A DNA stretch of 64,000 nucleotides from Bacillota bacterium (GCA_023405135.1 JAEXYZ010000045.1:33880-97879); one strand, 5' to 3'. Positions 45,376 to 55,262 are shown, counted from the stretch's first letter. Made by a program: numbers and translations. The notes: generated by a model not told the origin, from the letters alone.

Positions 45376-46521
45376 ATGTCTCTTAGCATCAATCAATTTT
45401 TATTAACAGCTAATTCTATAGACCAATCAGATAAAATTAATATAGAAAATAATAGTGACGCGTTACTTATGTTAGATTCTGACGGCTTTTTTTTACAAGC
45501 TAGTGCTGAAATTGAAAATATTATCGGTTTTCGACCATTCGATTTAATTGGAACGAGTTTTGCTCAAATCATCTCTATTCAAGAAATTATAAAAATAAGA
45601 CATTTTTTCCAAAGTGTCGTTGAAGGGGAAATCATTCAATTTGAAACAATATTGAGTCATAAAAATGGTTATGAAGTTTATGTTCAATTAAAATGCAATC
45701 CAATGAAGTTTAACGGGAAAACAATTGGGGTAAATATAAATGTCAAGGATATAAGAAATGTCAAAAATCTTGATGACCATTCGAAAAATATTGTGTTGGA
45801 TAAAAAAGGGCAAATTATATATGCATCTTCCACAGTTGAAGAATATTTTGGATATTCGGTTCATGATGTTATTGGAAAATCTTATTTTGATTTTATTCAT
45901 CAAGACGACTGCCTAACGTTAAAAAATTGCTTACAACAATTACAGTCTGAGAAAACAATAAAATTAGAAATTAGACATATACACCGTGATGGGTATTTAA
46001 ATTGTTTAAGTTCTCAATTTACACCGATTTTTAATAATGGAGAAATAGAAATGATTGTAGTCGATTATGATCTTCATAAAAATTTAAAAGTGGATGAGAA
46101 AAATACAACCTACTACGACTATTTAACTGGTCTTCCAAATAAAAATTTATTTGCTGAGCGATTGAACCAAGCAATAAATACATCAAAAAAATCTGGAAAA
46201 CTAACAGCTTTATTAGTACTTGATTGTAATAATAGTACCCAAATATTTGACACTTATGGTCGTGATGTTAGAGATGAAGTTATGAAAGAGTTAGCAAGAA
46301 GGCTTCAATTAGTAATTAGTATGAAAGATACTTTATCACGAATAAATGATTATGAATTTTCAATTGTGTTTCCTGAAATACGAGAAAAAGTTGAAGTCGA
46401 GACACTTAGTAATCGAATTATGGAAATTGTAAAACATCCAATATATATAAATGGTTATCAAATTCAAATTTCGGCAAACATTTGGATTTCATTTTATCCT
46501 GAGTCTGCTAATGAAGAATAA
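45376..46521 (+). CDS. PAS-PAS-degenerate GGDEF protein
   Basis: The 381-residue product has two PAS domains (about 22-135 and 138-240), the first with DGFFLQASAEIENIIGFRP and the second with KGQIIYASSTVEEYFGYS. A GGDEF-like domain follows, with the typical start YYDYLTGLPNKNLFAERL near 248. The catalytic loop is INDYE in place of GGDEF, so cyclase activity is unlikely. The domain also stops early, at a TAA after SANEE. In the +1 frame just downstream a faint DERLYE-like tail can be read, which suggests decay. It may still sense a ligand or bind GTP. The ATG follows GAGGAG. Confidence 0.75.
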   Translation: MSLSINQFLLTANSIDQSDKINIENNSDALLMLDSDGFFLQASAEIENIIGFRPFDLIGTSFAQIISIQEIIKIRHFFQSVVEGEIIQFETILSHKNGYEVYVQLKCNPMKFNGKTIGVNINVKDIRNVKNLDDHSKNIVLDKKGQIIYASSTVEEYFGYSVHDVIGKSYFDFIHQDDCLTLKNCLQQLQSEKTIKLEIRHIHRDGYLNCLSSQFTPIFNNGEIEMIVVDYDLHKNLKVDEKNTTYYDYLTGLPNKNLFAERLNQAINTSKKSGKLTALLVLDCNNSTQIFDTYGRDVRDEVMKELARRLQLVISMKDTLSRINDYEFSIVFPEIREKVEVETLSNRIMEIVKHPIYINGYQIQISANIWISFYPESANEE

Positions 46522-46604
46522 CTTTGAGTAGGGTGACGAACGGCTTTATGAAGACTTCTGCAACGAGGTAATAAAAATATCAAAAAATTAATAAAACAAT
46601 TCAA

Positions 46605-46655
46605 ATTCTGATTGCGAAGAAAAGATAATTAATTTGCAATCAGAATATTTTTTTG
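46605..46655 (+). terminator. Terminator downstream of the PAS/GGDEF gene
   Basis: ATTCTGATTGC (46605-46615) pairs perfectly with GCAATCAGAAT (46636-46646), followed by a T run. The 20-nt loop is long but the stem is strong. Confidence 0.75.
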
Positions 46656-46815
46656 ATTTTTATATACAATTATTAAATAATTTTAATACTAAATATTCAT
46701 ATAAAACTATTCATTTTCTTGCAAATTTATCCCTACTATTGAAATAATATGATATGCTAAAATCAATATTCAAATATTTCGAAATTTCAATAGGATGTGA
46801 TCTTAGCTATGGAAA

Positions 46816-47619
46816 ATGAAAAAAATTAATATTCTTTTAGTAGATGATCGCCCAGAAAATTTATTAGCATTGGAAGCAATAATTGAACGAGATGAATATA
46901 ACTTAGTAAAAGCGCATTCAGGAGAAGAAGCAATTGAATTATTAAAATTAGACCGCTTTGATTGTTTAATTTTAGATTTAGGTCTAGCTGATACAAGTGG
47001 GTTTGATTTATTAGCTGAAATTAAAAACAATGAAGAGTATAAGCAATTAAAAGTGTTTGTTTATACGGGACGTGATTTATCGAGTAAAGAAGAAATGGAA
47101 TTAAATAAATTTGCCAACTCTATTATTATAAAAAATGAACACTCTCCTGAACGATTGTATGCAGAACTTGAATGCTATTTAAGTGAAGTAAAAACAAGTC
47201 ATGACGTCGAAAGTTCAACTGTCGATCTAATTAGTTCTTCTTTAAAATTGGCTGGAAAGAAAATATTGCTTGTTGATGATGATGTAAGAAATGTGTTTGC
47301 ACTATCTAGCGTATTTGAAATGGCTGGAATGGAAGTAGTATTTGCTGAGAATGGCCTAGAAAGTTTAAAAATATTAAATGAAGCTTCACATATTGATCTA
47401 ATTTTAATGGATATTATGATGCCTGAAATGGATGGTTATGAAGCAATTGAAAAAATACGCGCTATTGATGAATTTAAACAGCTTCCGATTATCGCGTTAA
47501 CGGCAAAAGCGATGAAGGAAGATCGTATAAAATATTTGGAAATCGGTGTATCAGATTATATAGCGAAACCAGTTGAACCAGACCAATTAATTTCATTAAT
47601 AAAAGTATGGTTATATTAA
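46816..47619 (+). CDS. Double receiver-domain response regulator
   Basis: The 267-residue product has two CheY-like receivers. REC1 (about 4-120) has acidic residues near 10-11 and the phospho-acceptor Asp54 in LILDLG. REC2 (about 148-266) has the phospho-acceptor Asp199 in LMDIMMPEMDG, a conserved Thr in ALTAKA and the Lys in IAKP. There is no output domain. In Bacillales such tandem receivers usually form the C-terminus of hybrid sensor kinases, often next to cheR genes, so this may be a detached part. The ATG has only a weak ribosome site, and a short overlapping ORF starts at 46809. The next gene is the broken cheR. Confidence 0.8.
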   Translation: MKKINILLVDDRPENLLALEAIIERDEYNLVKAHSGEEAIELLKLDRFDCLILDLGLADTSGFDLLAEIKNNEEYKQLKVFVYTGRDLSSKEEMELNKFANSIIIKNEHSPERLYAELECYLSEVKTSHDVESSTVDLISSSLKLAGKKILLVDDDVRNVFALSSVFEMAGMEVVFAENGLESLKILNEASHIDLILMDIMMPEMDGYEAIEKIRAIDEFKQLPIIALTAKAMKEDRIKYLEIGVSDYIAKPVEPDQLISLIKVWLY

Positions 47620-47641
47620 CTCTAAAGGGGATTTTTAAAAA

Positions 47642-48492
47642 ATGAACCTAATCAATATACATGAAAAAATAGTGAAGACGAGTTAGAAAAGATTGAAATT
47701 CATTTATTATTAGAAGGCTTATACTTAAAATACGGTTATGATTATCGAGATTATGCTTATCCATCCATTAGAAGAAGGGTTTTGCACCGCGTACATGCTG
47801 AGCAGTTGTCTTCAATTTCCGGCTTACTCGAAAAAGTGTTACATGATACGAGCTGATTACAAAGATTAATTGCAGACTTTTCGATTAATGTAACGGAAAT
47901 GTTCCGAGATCCTTTGTTTTTTAATGAATTTAAAGAGAAGGTTTTACTGCTGTTAGGAACATATCCTTCCATTCGAATACGGCATGCAGGCTGTTCGACT
48001 GGGGAAGAAGTATATTCTATGGCGATCCTTCTTCATGAAGTTGGACTTTATGAGAAAACGAAAATTTATGCAACTGATATTAATACAGATGTGTTAACAT
48101 CAGCGAAAAATGGTTGTTTTCCTTTGGAGTATATGCGTAAGTATACAAGTAACTATTTACTGGCTGATGGGGAAAGAGCAATTTCTGACTATTATAAAGT
48201 AACGAACGATGGTGTGAAATTCCATTCATATTTAACTAAAAATATCGTTTTTGCACAACATAATCTCGTAACAGATCGTTCATTTAATGAATTTCACGTT
48301 ATTCTTTGCCGAAATGTTTTAATTTACTTTAATAAAGCATTACAAAATAAAGTACATCAGCTCTTTTACGATAGTTTAGGGATGTTTGGTGTCCTTTGTC
48401 TTGGCAATAAGGAATCCATTAATTACACAGAATTCGCTAATTTTTACGACGATATTAGTCCATCGCAAAAAATATATCGAAAAATAAAATAA
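47642..48492 (+). pseudogene. cheR-like chemotaxis methyltransferase, disrupted
   Basis: The intact protein would be a CheR-type S-adenosylmethionine:glutamate methyltransferase. The ATG frame at 47642 stops after 14 codons (TAG). The CheR frame is picked up from about 47674 (DELEKIEIHLLLEGLYL) and then hits an in-frame TGA at 47854. From 47857 it is open to 48492, with FSINVTEMFRDP, the SAM motif HAGCSTGEEVYSMA and CRNVLIYF. So one frameshift and one nonsense codon break the N-terminal half. A shorter product could only start at ATG 47899 and would lack the N-terminal domain. Sequencing errors remain possible. Confidence 0.85.
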
Positions 48493-48505
48493 ACATATTG
48501 AAAGG

Positions 48506-48538
48506 AGTTGTCCTAACCACTTTAGGACAGCTTTTTTA
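48506..48538 (+). terminator. Terminator after the cheR remnant
   Basis: AGTTGTCCTAA (48506-48516) pairs with TTAGGACAGCT (48522-48532), with one T-G pair, and six T follow. Confidence 0.9.
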
Positions 48539-48877
48539 ACAACAGGGAAGAAATAGTTCATATAATAGAATAATTTTTTAGAATTTGAAAGTAATATTTT
48601 AATTAGCTTTTCTATCTTTTTTTACAAATGAGTGAACAATGTTTAAAATCTACAAAATTAATTTCAATTTTACATGGAATTATTTATTGCATCGATAGTG
48701 CTGTGAATATTTTACTATATATTTGTTAGTCTCTTTAATTCCTATTACTTTCATTATATAATATATTTGGAAAACTTATGGGAGAAAAGGGTGGTGGGCT
48801 TATTTTCATACTTTCATATACATATCGATTCGCTTTGATATGTATGTTCATTAACAACATTGGGGAGGATTTTTGTA
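48539..48877 (+). other. Upstream region of the chemoreceptor gene
   Basis: This AT-rich stretch contains an inverted repeat ATACATATC (48818-48826) / GATATGTAT (48837-48845) just before the ribosome site. The repeat could be an operator or an mRNA hairpin. No clear sigma-D promoter was found. I see no gene here. Confidence 0.45.
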
Positions 48878-50890
48878 GTGAGTTCTAAACAACAAACAAA
48901 GGATAAAAAGACGAGTATTCGTACGAAGTTTAGTAGTCTATTTTTACTTGTCGCGATTATCCCGTTACTAATTGTCTCTTTTTTTATCCAAAGTAACAAT
49001 AGTAATATTTTAATTGAAAAAGAAGAAGAGGCAATGCACAACCTTGTGTTAAGTAAGGCACAATCAATCGATCAATGGTTTGATGCGCGAATGTCGGAAA
49101 TGGAAATATCTGCTGCAAGTGATATTGTGAAATCAATGGATTCCGAACGTATTAATCCATACATTTCAATGTTGGAAAAACGTTCAGATGTATTTGAAAC
49201 GATGTTTGTTATTGATCGAAAAGGAACAGTTATTGCACATACAATGCCAGATAGTATCGGTTCAGATTATAGTGACCGTAGCTATGTTTCTATAGCATTA
49301 GGTGGGAAATCGAATTATTCTGAAGTGTTGACATCAAAAGCGACAGGCAATCGAATTGTTGTTTCTGCAACTCCTATAATTGATAACAAAGGAGTAGTTG
49401 TAGGGGTATTAGCTGGATCAGCTACATTTGAAATATTAGTTGATACATATTTAAAGGAATCTAAACAAACGGAAAGTTCTAACAATATGATTACTTTACT
49501 CGATCAACAAGGCTTTATTCAAGAATCCCCTATGGAGGAGCTTATTGGTGTCCATGTTAAAAAGGCTGAAATTGGTGATTTAAGCACAGCGCTGCAAAAA
49601 AGCGTGGATGAAACAGGTATTTCTAGTTTTAACTATAATGGGAAAAATTATATAATAACTTACGCGCCGATCAGCACAGTAGGATATGGATTAAGTATTT
49701 ATACACCTGAAGAGACTGTACTTGCAGATTCAAAAGCAATTCAAAATAAGTCGATACTTATTATCGTTATATCTGCAATCATCATCGTTATACTTTCAAT
49801 TTTCATTGTAAGAACTATAACGAAACCAATATTAGCTGTTGTAGATGGAATAGGGAAAGTGTCTAATGGTGATTTAACGATTGAAAAAATCAAAGTGAAG
49901 GCACACGACGAATTAGGTCAGCTTGCAAAAAATTTTAATTTAATGACAGACAATATAAAACAATTAGTTACTGAAATAAAGATTGCATCGGAACAGGTTC
50001 ATTCATCTTCAGAGGAGCTTTCAGTAAGTTCTGAGGAAACTGTAAGAGCAGCAGAGCAAATTTCAGCTTCTATTCAAACAATTGCTGCTAACACGGAATC
50101 TCAAATTAACTTTACTGAGGATGCTAAAGAGGTTGTTAATAATATTTCAAATGGTATTACGACAATTTCCGAAAACATTCAACAGACGAACGAGCTTGCA
50201 AGTAATGCTGTTGAAGCGGCTACATCTGGTACAGAGGTAATTGAACGTACAATTAACCAAATGAAAACAGTTGAAGAAAAAACGAGTGTGGCGTCAGTTA
50301 CTATTAATAGTCTTGGTAAAAAATCTTCGGAGATTAATGAAATTATCTCAGTTATTACGAGTATTGCAGATCAAACGAATTTACTCGCACTAAATGCTGC
50401 AATTGAAGCTGCTAGAGCAGGAGAGTATGGAAAAGGATTTGCTGTAGTAGCAGACGAAGTTCGAAAATTAGCGGAACAATCCAGTCAGGCATCAGGGCAA
50501 ATTAGTGATTTAATTAAAGAAATCCAAAAAGAAATTGCGTTATCAATCGAAGCTATGAATGAAGGTAAAATTGCTGTAAATGGTGGACAAGCAATAGTTG
50601 AAAGGGCTGGTATTGAATTTAGTAATATTACACAATCTGTTGAAAAAGTATCTAATCATATGCAAGAAATTTTATCTGAAAGCCGTTTAATTAGAACAAG
50701 CTCCGAAAAAATGGTCGATGATATTGTACACATTTCGGAAAATTCTATTGAAGCAACAAGTAATACACAAGAGATCGCTTCCGCATCTGAACAACAAACA
50801 AGTTCGATGGAAGAAATTGCAGCTTCTGCTGAATCTCTTGCTAAGATGGCAGAAGAGTTAAAACATGCTGCTCAAAAATTTAAATTATAA
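48878..50890 (+). CDS. Methyl-accepting chemotaxis protein with Cache sensor
   Basis: The 670-residue chemoreceptor has a membrane helix at about 19-37 and a large extracellular Cache-type ligand domain to about 285, with the strand motif IDRKGTVIAHTMPD and the characteristic RSYVSIALGG. A second helix follows at about 290-312, then a HAMP domain and the cytoplasmic signalling domain with the hairpin tip DQTNLLALNAAIEAARAGE. I chose GTG at 48878, with GGGGAGG about 9 nt upstream; the TTG at 48860 overlaps that site. It is a single gene with its own terminator, next to cheR and receiver remnants. Cache domains typically bind amino or organic acids. Confidence 0.92.
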   Translation: MSSKQQTKDKKTSIRTKFSSLFLLVAIIPLLIVSFFIQSNNSNILIEKEEEAMHNLVLSKAQSIDQWFDARMSEMEISAASDIVKSMDSERINPYISMLEKRSDVFETMFVIDRKGTVIAHTMPDSIGSDYSDRSYVSIALGGKSNYSEVLTSKATGNRIVVSATPIIDNKGVVVGVLAGSATFEILVDTYLKESKQTESSNNMITLLDQQGFIQESPMEELIGVHVKKAEIGDLSTALQKSVDETGISSFNYNGKNYIITYAPISTVGYGLSIYTPEETVLADSKAIQNKSILIIVISAIIIVILSIFIVRTITKPILAVVDGIGKVSNGDLTIEKIKVKAHDELGQLAKNFNLMTDNIKQLVTEIKIASEQVHSSSEELSVSSEETVRAAEQISASIQTIAANTESQINFTEDAKEVVNNISNGITTISENIQQTNELASNAVEAATSGTEVIERTINQMKTVEEKTSVASVTINSLGKKSSEINEIISVITSIADQTNLLALNAAIEAARAGEYGKGFAVVADEVRKLAEQSSQASGQISDLIKEIQKEIALSIEAMNEGKIAVNGGQAIVERAGIEFSNITQSVEKVSNHMQEILSESRLIRTSSEKMVDDIVHISENSIEATSNTQEIASASEQQTSSMEEIAASAESLAKMAEELKHAAQKFKL

Positions 50891-50893
50891 AGG

Positions 50894-50936
50894 GAAAAGG
50901 TGGGTCCGTATATTTATTCGGATTCACCTTTTCTTC
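50894..50936 (+). terminator. Terminator after the chemoreceptor gene
   Basis: A 15-bp stem pairs 50894-50908 with 50919-50933 (AAAGGTGGGTCCG / CGGATTCACCTTT core, two G-T pairs), followed by T-rich sequence. Confidence 0.9.
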
Positions 50937-51016
50937 ATATTTTCACCTGAATTTTTCTATATAGATCATTCCTCAAATGCTAATTATAAGTAACAAGGTA
51001 ATTTTTTGGAGAGAAT

Positions 51017-51813
51017 GTGAAAAAATGTTTAAAAATGGGTAAATTGAAAAAAAATCACTGCAACAACTGAAGAACAACAACAAAATCAACAAAACAATCA
51101 GGAGGAGGCAATTTCTCCTAACAAAAATGATTTTATTAAATCTGTTAAAGAAAAAACACACTCACCAGCAGATAATTTAGTTGTTCGTTATGTTTCTCCA
51201 ATGATTACCGTTCTTTATATTGATAATTTAATCGATACACAAAATTTAAATGAGTTAATTATAAATGAATTAAAAGATAAAGAAAGTATTACACCTACTA
51301 TAATCCATTCCACCAATTATTGAAGCGCTTTTCCTTGAATTGATAATTGAATTATTGCGAGAAGCAGGATTAAGATTGCCAACAAAAGTAGGTCAAACAA
51401 TTGGTATCGTAGGCGGTATCGTATTAGGAACTGCTGCTGTACAGGCTGGTATTACAAGCAATATTTTAATTATCATTATCGCTTTATGTGCATTAGCATC
51501 CTTTACTACACCAAACTACACGATGGGTAATGTAATCCGTGTTATAAGATTTCCAATTATTATTTTAGCCGGTTTTTGGGGTTATTATGGTGTGATGCTT
51601 GCATTTTGTTTTTTACTTGTCCACTTGATTAAACAATCTAGCTTAGTTTCACCATACACAGCGTCTTTTTATCCACCAAGATTTAAAGATTGGCCAGACA
51701 GCATTATCCGATTACCGATACCGATTATTAAAAGAAATTCAGTAAATACTAGAAGTGGGAATGATCAACTACCAGTAAATGATGAAAATGCAGGAGGGAA
51801 GGTGCGAGGTTGA
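51017..51813 (+). pseudogene. gerA-type spore germination receptor subunit, broken
   Basis: The N-terminal part reads SPNKNDFIKSVKEKTHSPAD and then VLYIDNLID, as in GerA-family A subunits. It is shifted out of frame after the GTG start at 51017 by an eight-A run near 51047; removing one A restores ITATTEEQQQ. After about 95 residues the frame jumps near 51305-51312 to IPPIIEALFLELIIELLREAG, the conserved C-terminal region, with no trace of the roughly 280 residues expected between. So the gene has a frameshift and a large internal deletion. The rest shows four hydrophobic segments ending in PPRFKDWPDS. It cannot make a working receptor. Confidence 0.88.
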
Positions 51814-52277
51814 AAGATTCACAACAACTAAGTGTTAATCAAATGGTTAATGCGTACCTTCTCACTTTTATAATAAACGCTTGTCAAGTTGGGGTTGGTA
51901 TACACGGTTTTCAACGAATTATTTATGAAAATGCAAAACAAGATTCTTGGATTGCCGTTATTTTAAGTTTTATAATTGCCCATCTTGTAGTATTCATTAT
52001 GCTAAAAACATTAGAGATGTATAAAGATGAAGATTTATACGGGATTCACAATAAAATTTTTGGTAAATATTTCGGAAATCTTCTTAATCTTTTATATGCA
52101 GTATATTGCTCTGTAGCCTTCTTTTCTATATTAATTAATTATGTTGAAGTTATTAGTACATGGGTATTTCCTTATTTAAGCTCTATGTTTTTGTCAATTT
52201 CATTGCTGTTAATTGTTATTTATAGTTTTGTAGGTGGTTTTCGAGTTGTTATAGGTGTTACTTTTTTTAGTTTCTAG
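51810..52277 (+). pseudogene. gerB-type spore germination permease subunit, truncated
   Basis: The 155-residue ORF matches the first part of a GerB-family (APC-like) permease: LSVNQMVNAYLLTFIINACQ, GIHGFQRIIY, and about four membrane helices. It overlaps the gerA remnant by 4 nt (ATGA), as in intact ger operons. It ends at TAG after FFSF, less than half of the normal 360-370 residues, and within a few bases the sequence enters gerC. A single deletion has therefore removed the gerB 3' half together with the gerC 5' end. Confidence 0.85.
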
Positions 52278-52279
52278 GC

Positions 52280-53272
52280 TATGATCATAATGATGATAAA
52301 GTGACAGCTACTTCTGTTATTAGGCAAGTAAACCAAGAGTTTGAAAGTACAGTTGAAACTCATTCAGAAACAGAAGAAACTAGTAAAGGAACTCGACAAA
52401 AAATTAATCTTGAAACATCGAAAAAGGTAATGGCTGGTCAATTGCGAGTCGTTTTATTTGGTGAGGATTTTGCGAAAGAAGGATTAAACGAATCCCTCCA
52501 TACACTAATTATGAATTCTGAAGTAAGTAACAGTATTTTTTTAGCCGTTACTGAGGGGAAGGCACAGCCTTTAATCGAGACAAAATATCAAAATATTACG
52601 GATCTTGGTCAACATATTTTTGGGTTAATAGATCATAATGTTAAACAGCAACACATAATTTCTTCTACTTTACATGAAGTAGTACGAGATTTTTATAATC
52701 CACTTCGAGATTTGACATTACCGATAATAGAAAAGAAAGACCAGACAATCGAAGTATCAGGAGTGGCATTTTTTCATAAAGGAAAAATGCAAGGTAAGCT
52801 CCCATCTGGTGATATTCTCTATATTATGATGGCTCGGGGAAAATTTAGATTTGGAACACTTGAGTTGGAGTTGCCGACTAATGGTTTATCACCAAATGAG
52901 CACCATGAAGAAACAATACCGATATAGATGGATTCAATTAAATCTGTTCGCAAAATTAAAAATACCAGAATATGATCTAACAATTGCAGTTGAAAGTAGA
53001 CTTTTAGAAATCCATTCAACTGTATCAACAGATGATCCAAAAGTTGTAAAAAACTTGAGAAGGAGATTAATAAAAAGTTAGAAGAAGAAATAACGAGAAT
53101 TATTAAGTATTGCATTAATCTAGACGTAGATGTATTTGGTTTTTGTGAGCAATATAAAATTAGTACTCGAAATACAGAGTTAACTGAAGATGAATGGCAT
53201 GAAAAGTATCGCAATATGAAAGTAAATGTTCACGTTAAAACAAGAATTATTCGAAACGGTGTCTTCGAATAA
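52280..53272 (+). pseudogene. gerC-type germination lipoprotein, truncated and frameshifted
   Basis: The fragment opens inside a Ger(x)C protein (YDHNDDKVTATSVIRQVN), without the lipoprotein signal and first strand. Family features include GQLRVVLFGEDFAKEGL and EVSGVAFFHKGKMQG. Near 52900-52920 the frame shifts to YRWIQLNLFAKLK, and at a six-A run near 53048 it shifts back to LEKEINKKLEEEITRI. The end, IIKYCINLDVDVFGFCEQY, is typical of the C-terminus. Two frameshifts plus the deletion make it a pseudogene. A good terminator follows. Confidence 0.85.
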
Positions 53273-53279
53273 AATATCA

Positions 53280-53317
53280 CACCTTGTACAATTCAAATTT
53301 TGTACAAGGTGTTTTTT
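53280..53317 (+). terminator. Terminator of the ger remnant operon
   Basis: CACCTTGTACAA (53280-53291) pairs perfectly with TTGTACAAGGTG (53300-53311), followed by six T. It survives although the operon is broken. Confidence 0.93.
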
Positions 53318-53386
53318 GATTTCATAAAAGTCGATAGATGGGGCACAATAAATAATATATATTTCATGATGGATAGGTTGGGTTCG

Positions 53387-54331
53387 ATGGAATTAAGTAA
53401 AAAAATAATGATATTATCAATTTTTTTTATATTAATTAATTACAACGATTTTGAGGCAAAAGCTTTTGTCGCGGATTTATATGAAGAAGAGTTACAAAAT
53501 GAAGGAACAATTGAACTAATTGACCCAATAACAGAGCAAGTAGTAAAAACCTTCGTAAGGGAAGATTATAAAATAGAGACACAATTCGAAGAGTATCTTA
53601 ATGAAATAACAGCTTGGGTTCAACAATTCGCGCAAGGATCCGAGACAAAAGCAGGTTATAATAAACCGATTATTTTAGATCGTATTGATCAAGATGGTAC
53701 TATTATTAAAGGAAAACCAAGGATTGTTATAAATGAAGAGGAACTTGTTGATAAAATTGTAGAACGTTTATTTGTTGGTGGGAAAATTCAGCTTCCCTTA
53801 CTCTATATAAAAAGTGGTTATGAAGAAGAAGATGTACCATATTTACAAGAAGTAGTGTTAGCATCCTATACTACACATTTTAATGGCGCAAATACAGGAA
53901 GAAGTAAAAATATAGAGCTTTCTGCTATTGCGATTAATAACGTTATTGTTGGTAGTGGTGATATCTTTTCTTTTAATACAACTGTTGGACCGAGGGATGT
54001 TGCGGCGGGATATCAAGAAGCACCAGAAATAATTAGAGGTAAAGTAGTAATGGGGATTGGTGGAGGGATTTGCCAAACATCATCAACACTTTTTAACGCA
54101 ATTGATCAGCTCGACGTAAAAACGATTGAAAGACATCATCATACAAAGGACGTAAAATATGTCCCGAAAGGTAGAGATGCTACTGTGTCATTTGGTGGTT
54201 TAGACTATCGTTTTCAAAACACTACAGGTATCCCACTTCTAATAAAATCCTACTATAGTAGAGGCTCTTTGACTGTACAAATTAAAACTTCGAAGGAATA
54301 CGCAGAGCTTTATAAAGAATTGAACAATTAA
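53387..54331 (+). CDS. VanW family protein
   Basis: The 314-residue product has an N-terminal signal or anchor (about 1-20, ELSKKIMILSIFFILIN) and a C-terminal VanW domain. Its conserved parts are GDIFSFNTTVGPRD, VMGIGGGICQTSSTLFNA and RHHHTKDVKYVPKGRDATV. VanW proteins occur near glycopeptide resistance genes and as spore or wall proteins; the reaction is not established. I prefer ATG at 53387, with the start of a typical basic-hydrophobic signal, although the ribosome site (AGGTTGGG) is weak; ATGs at 53366 and 53369 are alternatives. The TTG at 53300 lies in the preceding terminator and is excluded. Confidence 0.85.
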   Translation: MELSKKIMILSIFFILINYNDFEAKAFVADLYEEELQNEGTIELIDPITEQVVKTFVREDYKIETQFEEYLNEITAWVQQFAQGSETKAGYNKPIILDRIDQDGTIIKGKPRIVINEEELVDKIVERLFVGGKIQLPLLYIKSGYEEEDVPYLQEVVLASYTTHFNGANTGRSKNIELSAIAINNVIVGSGDIFSFNTTVGPRDVAAGYQEAPEIIRGKVVMGIGGGICQTSSTLFNAIDQLDVKTIERHHHTKDVKYVPKGRDATVSFGGLDYRFQNTTGIPLLIKSYYSRGSLTVQIKTSKEYAELYKELNN

Positions 54332-54349
54332 GTATAATTGATAAATTTG

Positions 54350-54392
54350 AAGGAGACGTCCGAAATCTTATTTTGAGGCGTCTCCTTATTTA
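54350..54392 (+). terminator. Terminator after the VanW gene
   Basis: AAGGAGACG (54350-54358) pairs perfectly with CGTCTCCTT (54379-54387), followed by ATTTATTT. Confidence 0.8.
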
Positions 54393-54575
54393 TTTGTATG
54401 TTTTATTGTGATCCTATTTTCCGCATTTATCACACACTTCTTAGTTGTTTCATATAAATAGATGGAGATTTAAAATCGAGGTCATTCACCTAATTGAATA
54501 TCCGAAAATTGTTATGAAGTACCTATAGAAAGGGTCTTCGTACATGTAAAAATAATCAAGAAAAGAGGTACGTAA

Positions 54576-55226
54576 ATGGTTACTTATCATTGGGGTGTAG
54601 ACTCTTCTCAAGCAGTAACAAGAGAATTATATAATTCAGTTACAAATGATTACGGGAAACCTGAATTTTGGGGTAGGTATTTGACAACTGTTCAAGGTAC
54701 ATCACAAGGATTAACAAGAGAAGAAATTCAACTGCTTCATAATAGTGGTACAAAGCTTCTTCCTATATTTAATGATTTTCGACGAGCAGTAGGTGCGAAT
54801 CATGCAAAAGTCGTAGCAATGAATGCAGCATATCATGCTAAAAGACTTGGAATTCGAAAAGGAACTCCGATTTTCGTTTCGATCGGAAGCTCTTTTGATG
54901 TAGATGGTGCGTGGATAAAAGGATATATCGATTATTTATTTAACACAGATTATAAACCTGGTTTCTACCATAATCCGACTGAAGGTGAATTTGCAGAAGC
55001 GTTTTGTGAAGCGGTAAATCAAGACAAACGTGTAGCGAATCAAGCGGTATTATGGAGTTCAGCACCAGAAATAGGTGTTACAAAAGCAAAGGATGCACCT
55101 AAATTTGAGCCTGACATACCAGATTGTGAAGCGAATGTATGGGCATGGCAATACGGACGTAATGCAAATGATTTACCAATAGATACAAATTTAGTTGATA
55201 GTAGATTGTTTACAATGCTCGATTAA
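54576..55226 (+). CDS. DUF1906 glycoside-hydrolase-like protein
   Basis: The 216-residue product matches the Rv2525c-like/DUF1906 glycosidase-like fold, a TIM barrel. The N-terminus is WGVDSSQAVT, followed by PEFWGRYL, IFNDFRRA, the FVSIGSSFDVDG strand and late WAWQYG. These barrels are related to GH25 lysozyme-type enzymes and are thought to act on peptidoglycan. No signal peptide is visible, so it may act on the spore cortex or be released by lysis. The ATG follows AAAGAGGT. It stands alone. Confidence 0.85.
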   Translation: MVTYHWGVDSSQAVTRELYNSVTNDYGKPEFWGRYLTTVQGTSQGLTREEIQLLHNSGTKLLPIFNDFRRAVGANHAKVVAMNAAYHAKRLGIRKGTPIFVSIGSSFDVDGAWIKGYIDYLFNTDYKPGFYHNPTEGEFAEAFCEAVNQDKRVANQAVLWSSAPEIGVTKAKDAPKFEPDIPDCEANVWAWQYGRNANDLPIDTNLVDSRLFTMLD

Positions 55227-55233
55227 TAAATAG

Positions 55234-55262
55234 AGGGGCGACAATAGGTTGAATGTCGCCCT
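55234..55262. terminator. Bidirectional terminator
   Basis: AGGGGCGACA (55234-55243, one base bulged) pairs with TGTCGCCCT (55254-55262) between two convergent genes. The T tract is better on the minus strand. Confidence 0.75.

Noticed and set aside
53300..53386. Long N-terminus of the VanW protein from TTG at 53300
   Set aside because: The first codons are the 3' arm of the preceding terminator; a signal-like start begins at 53387.
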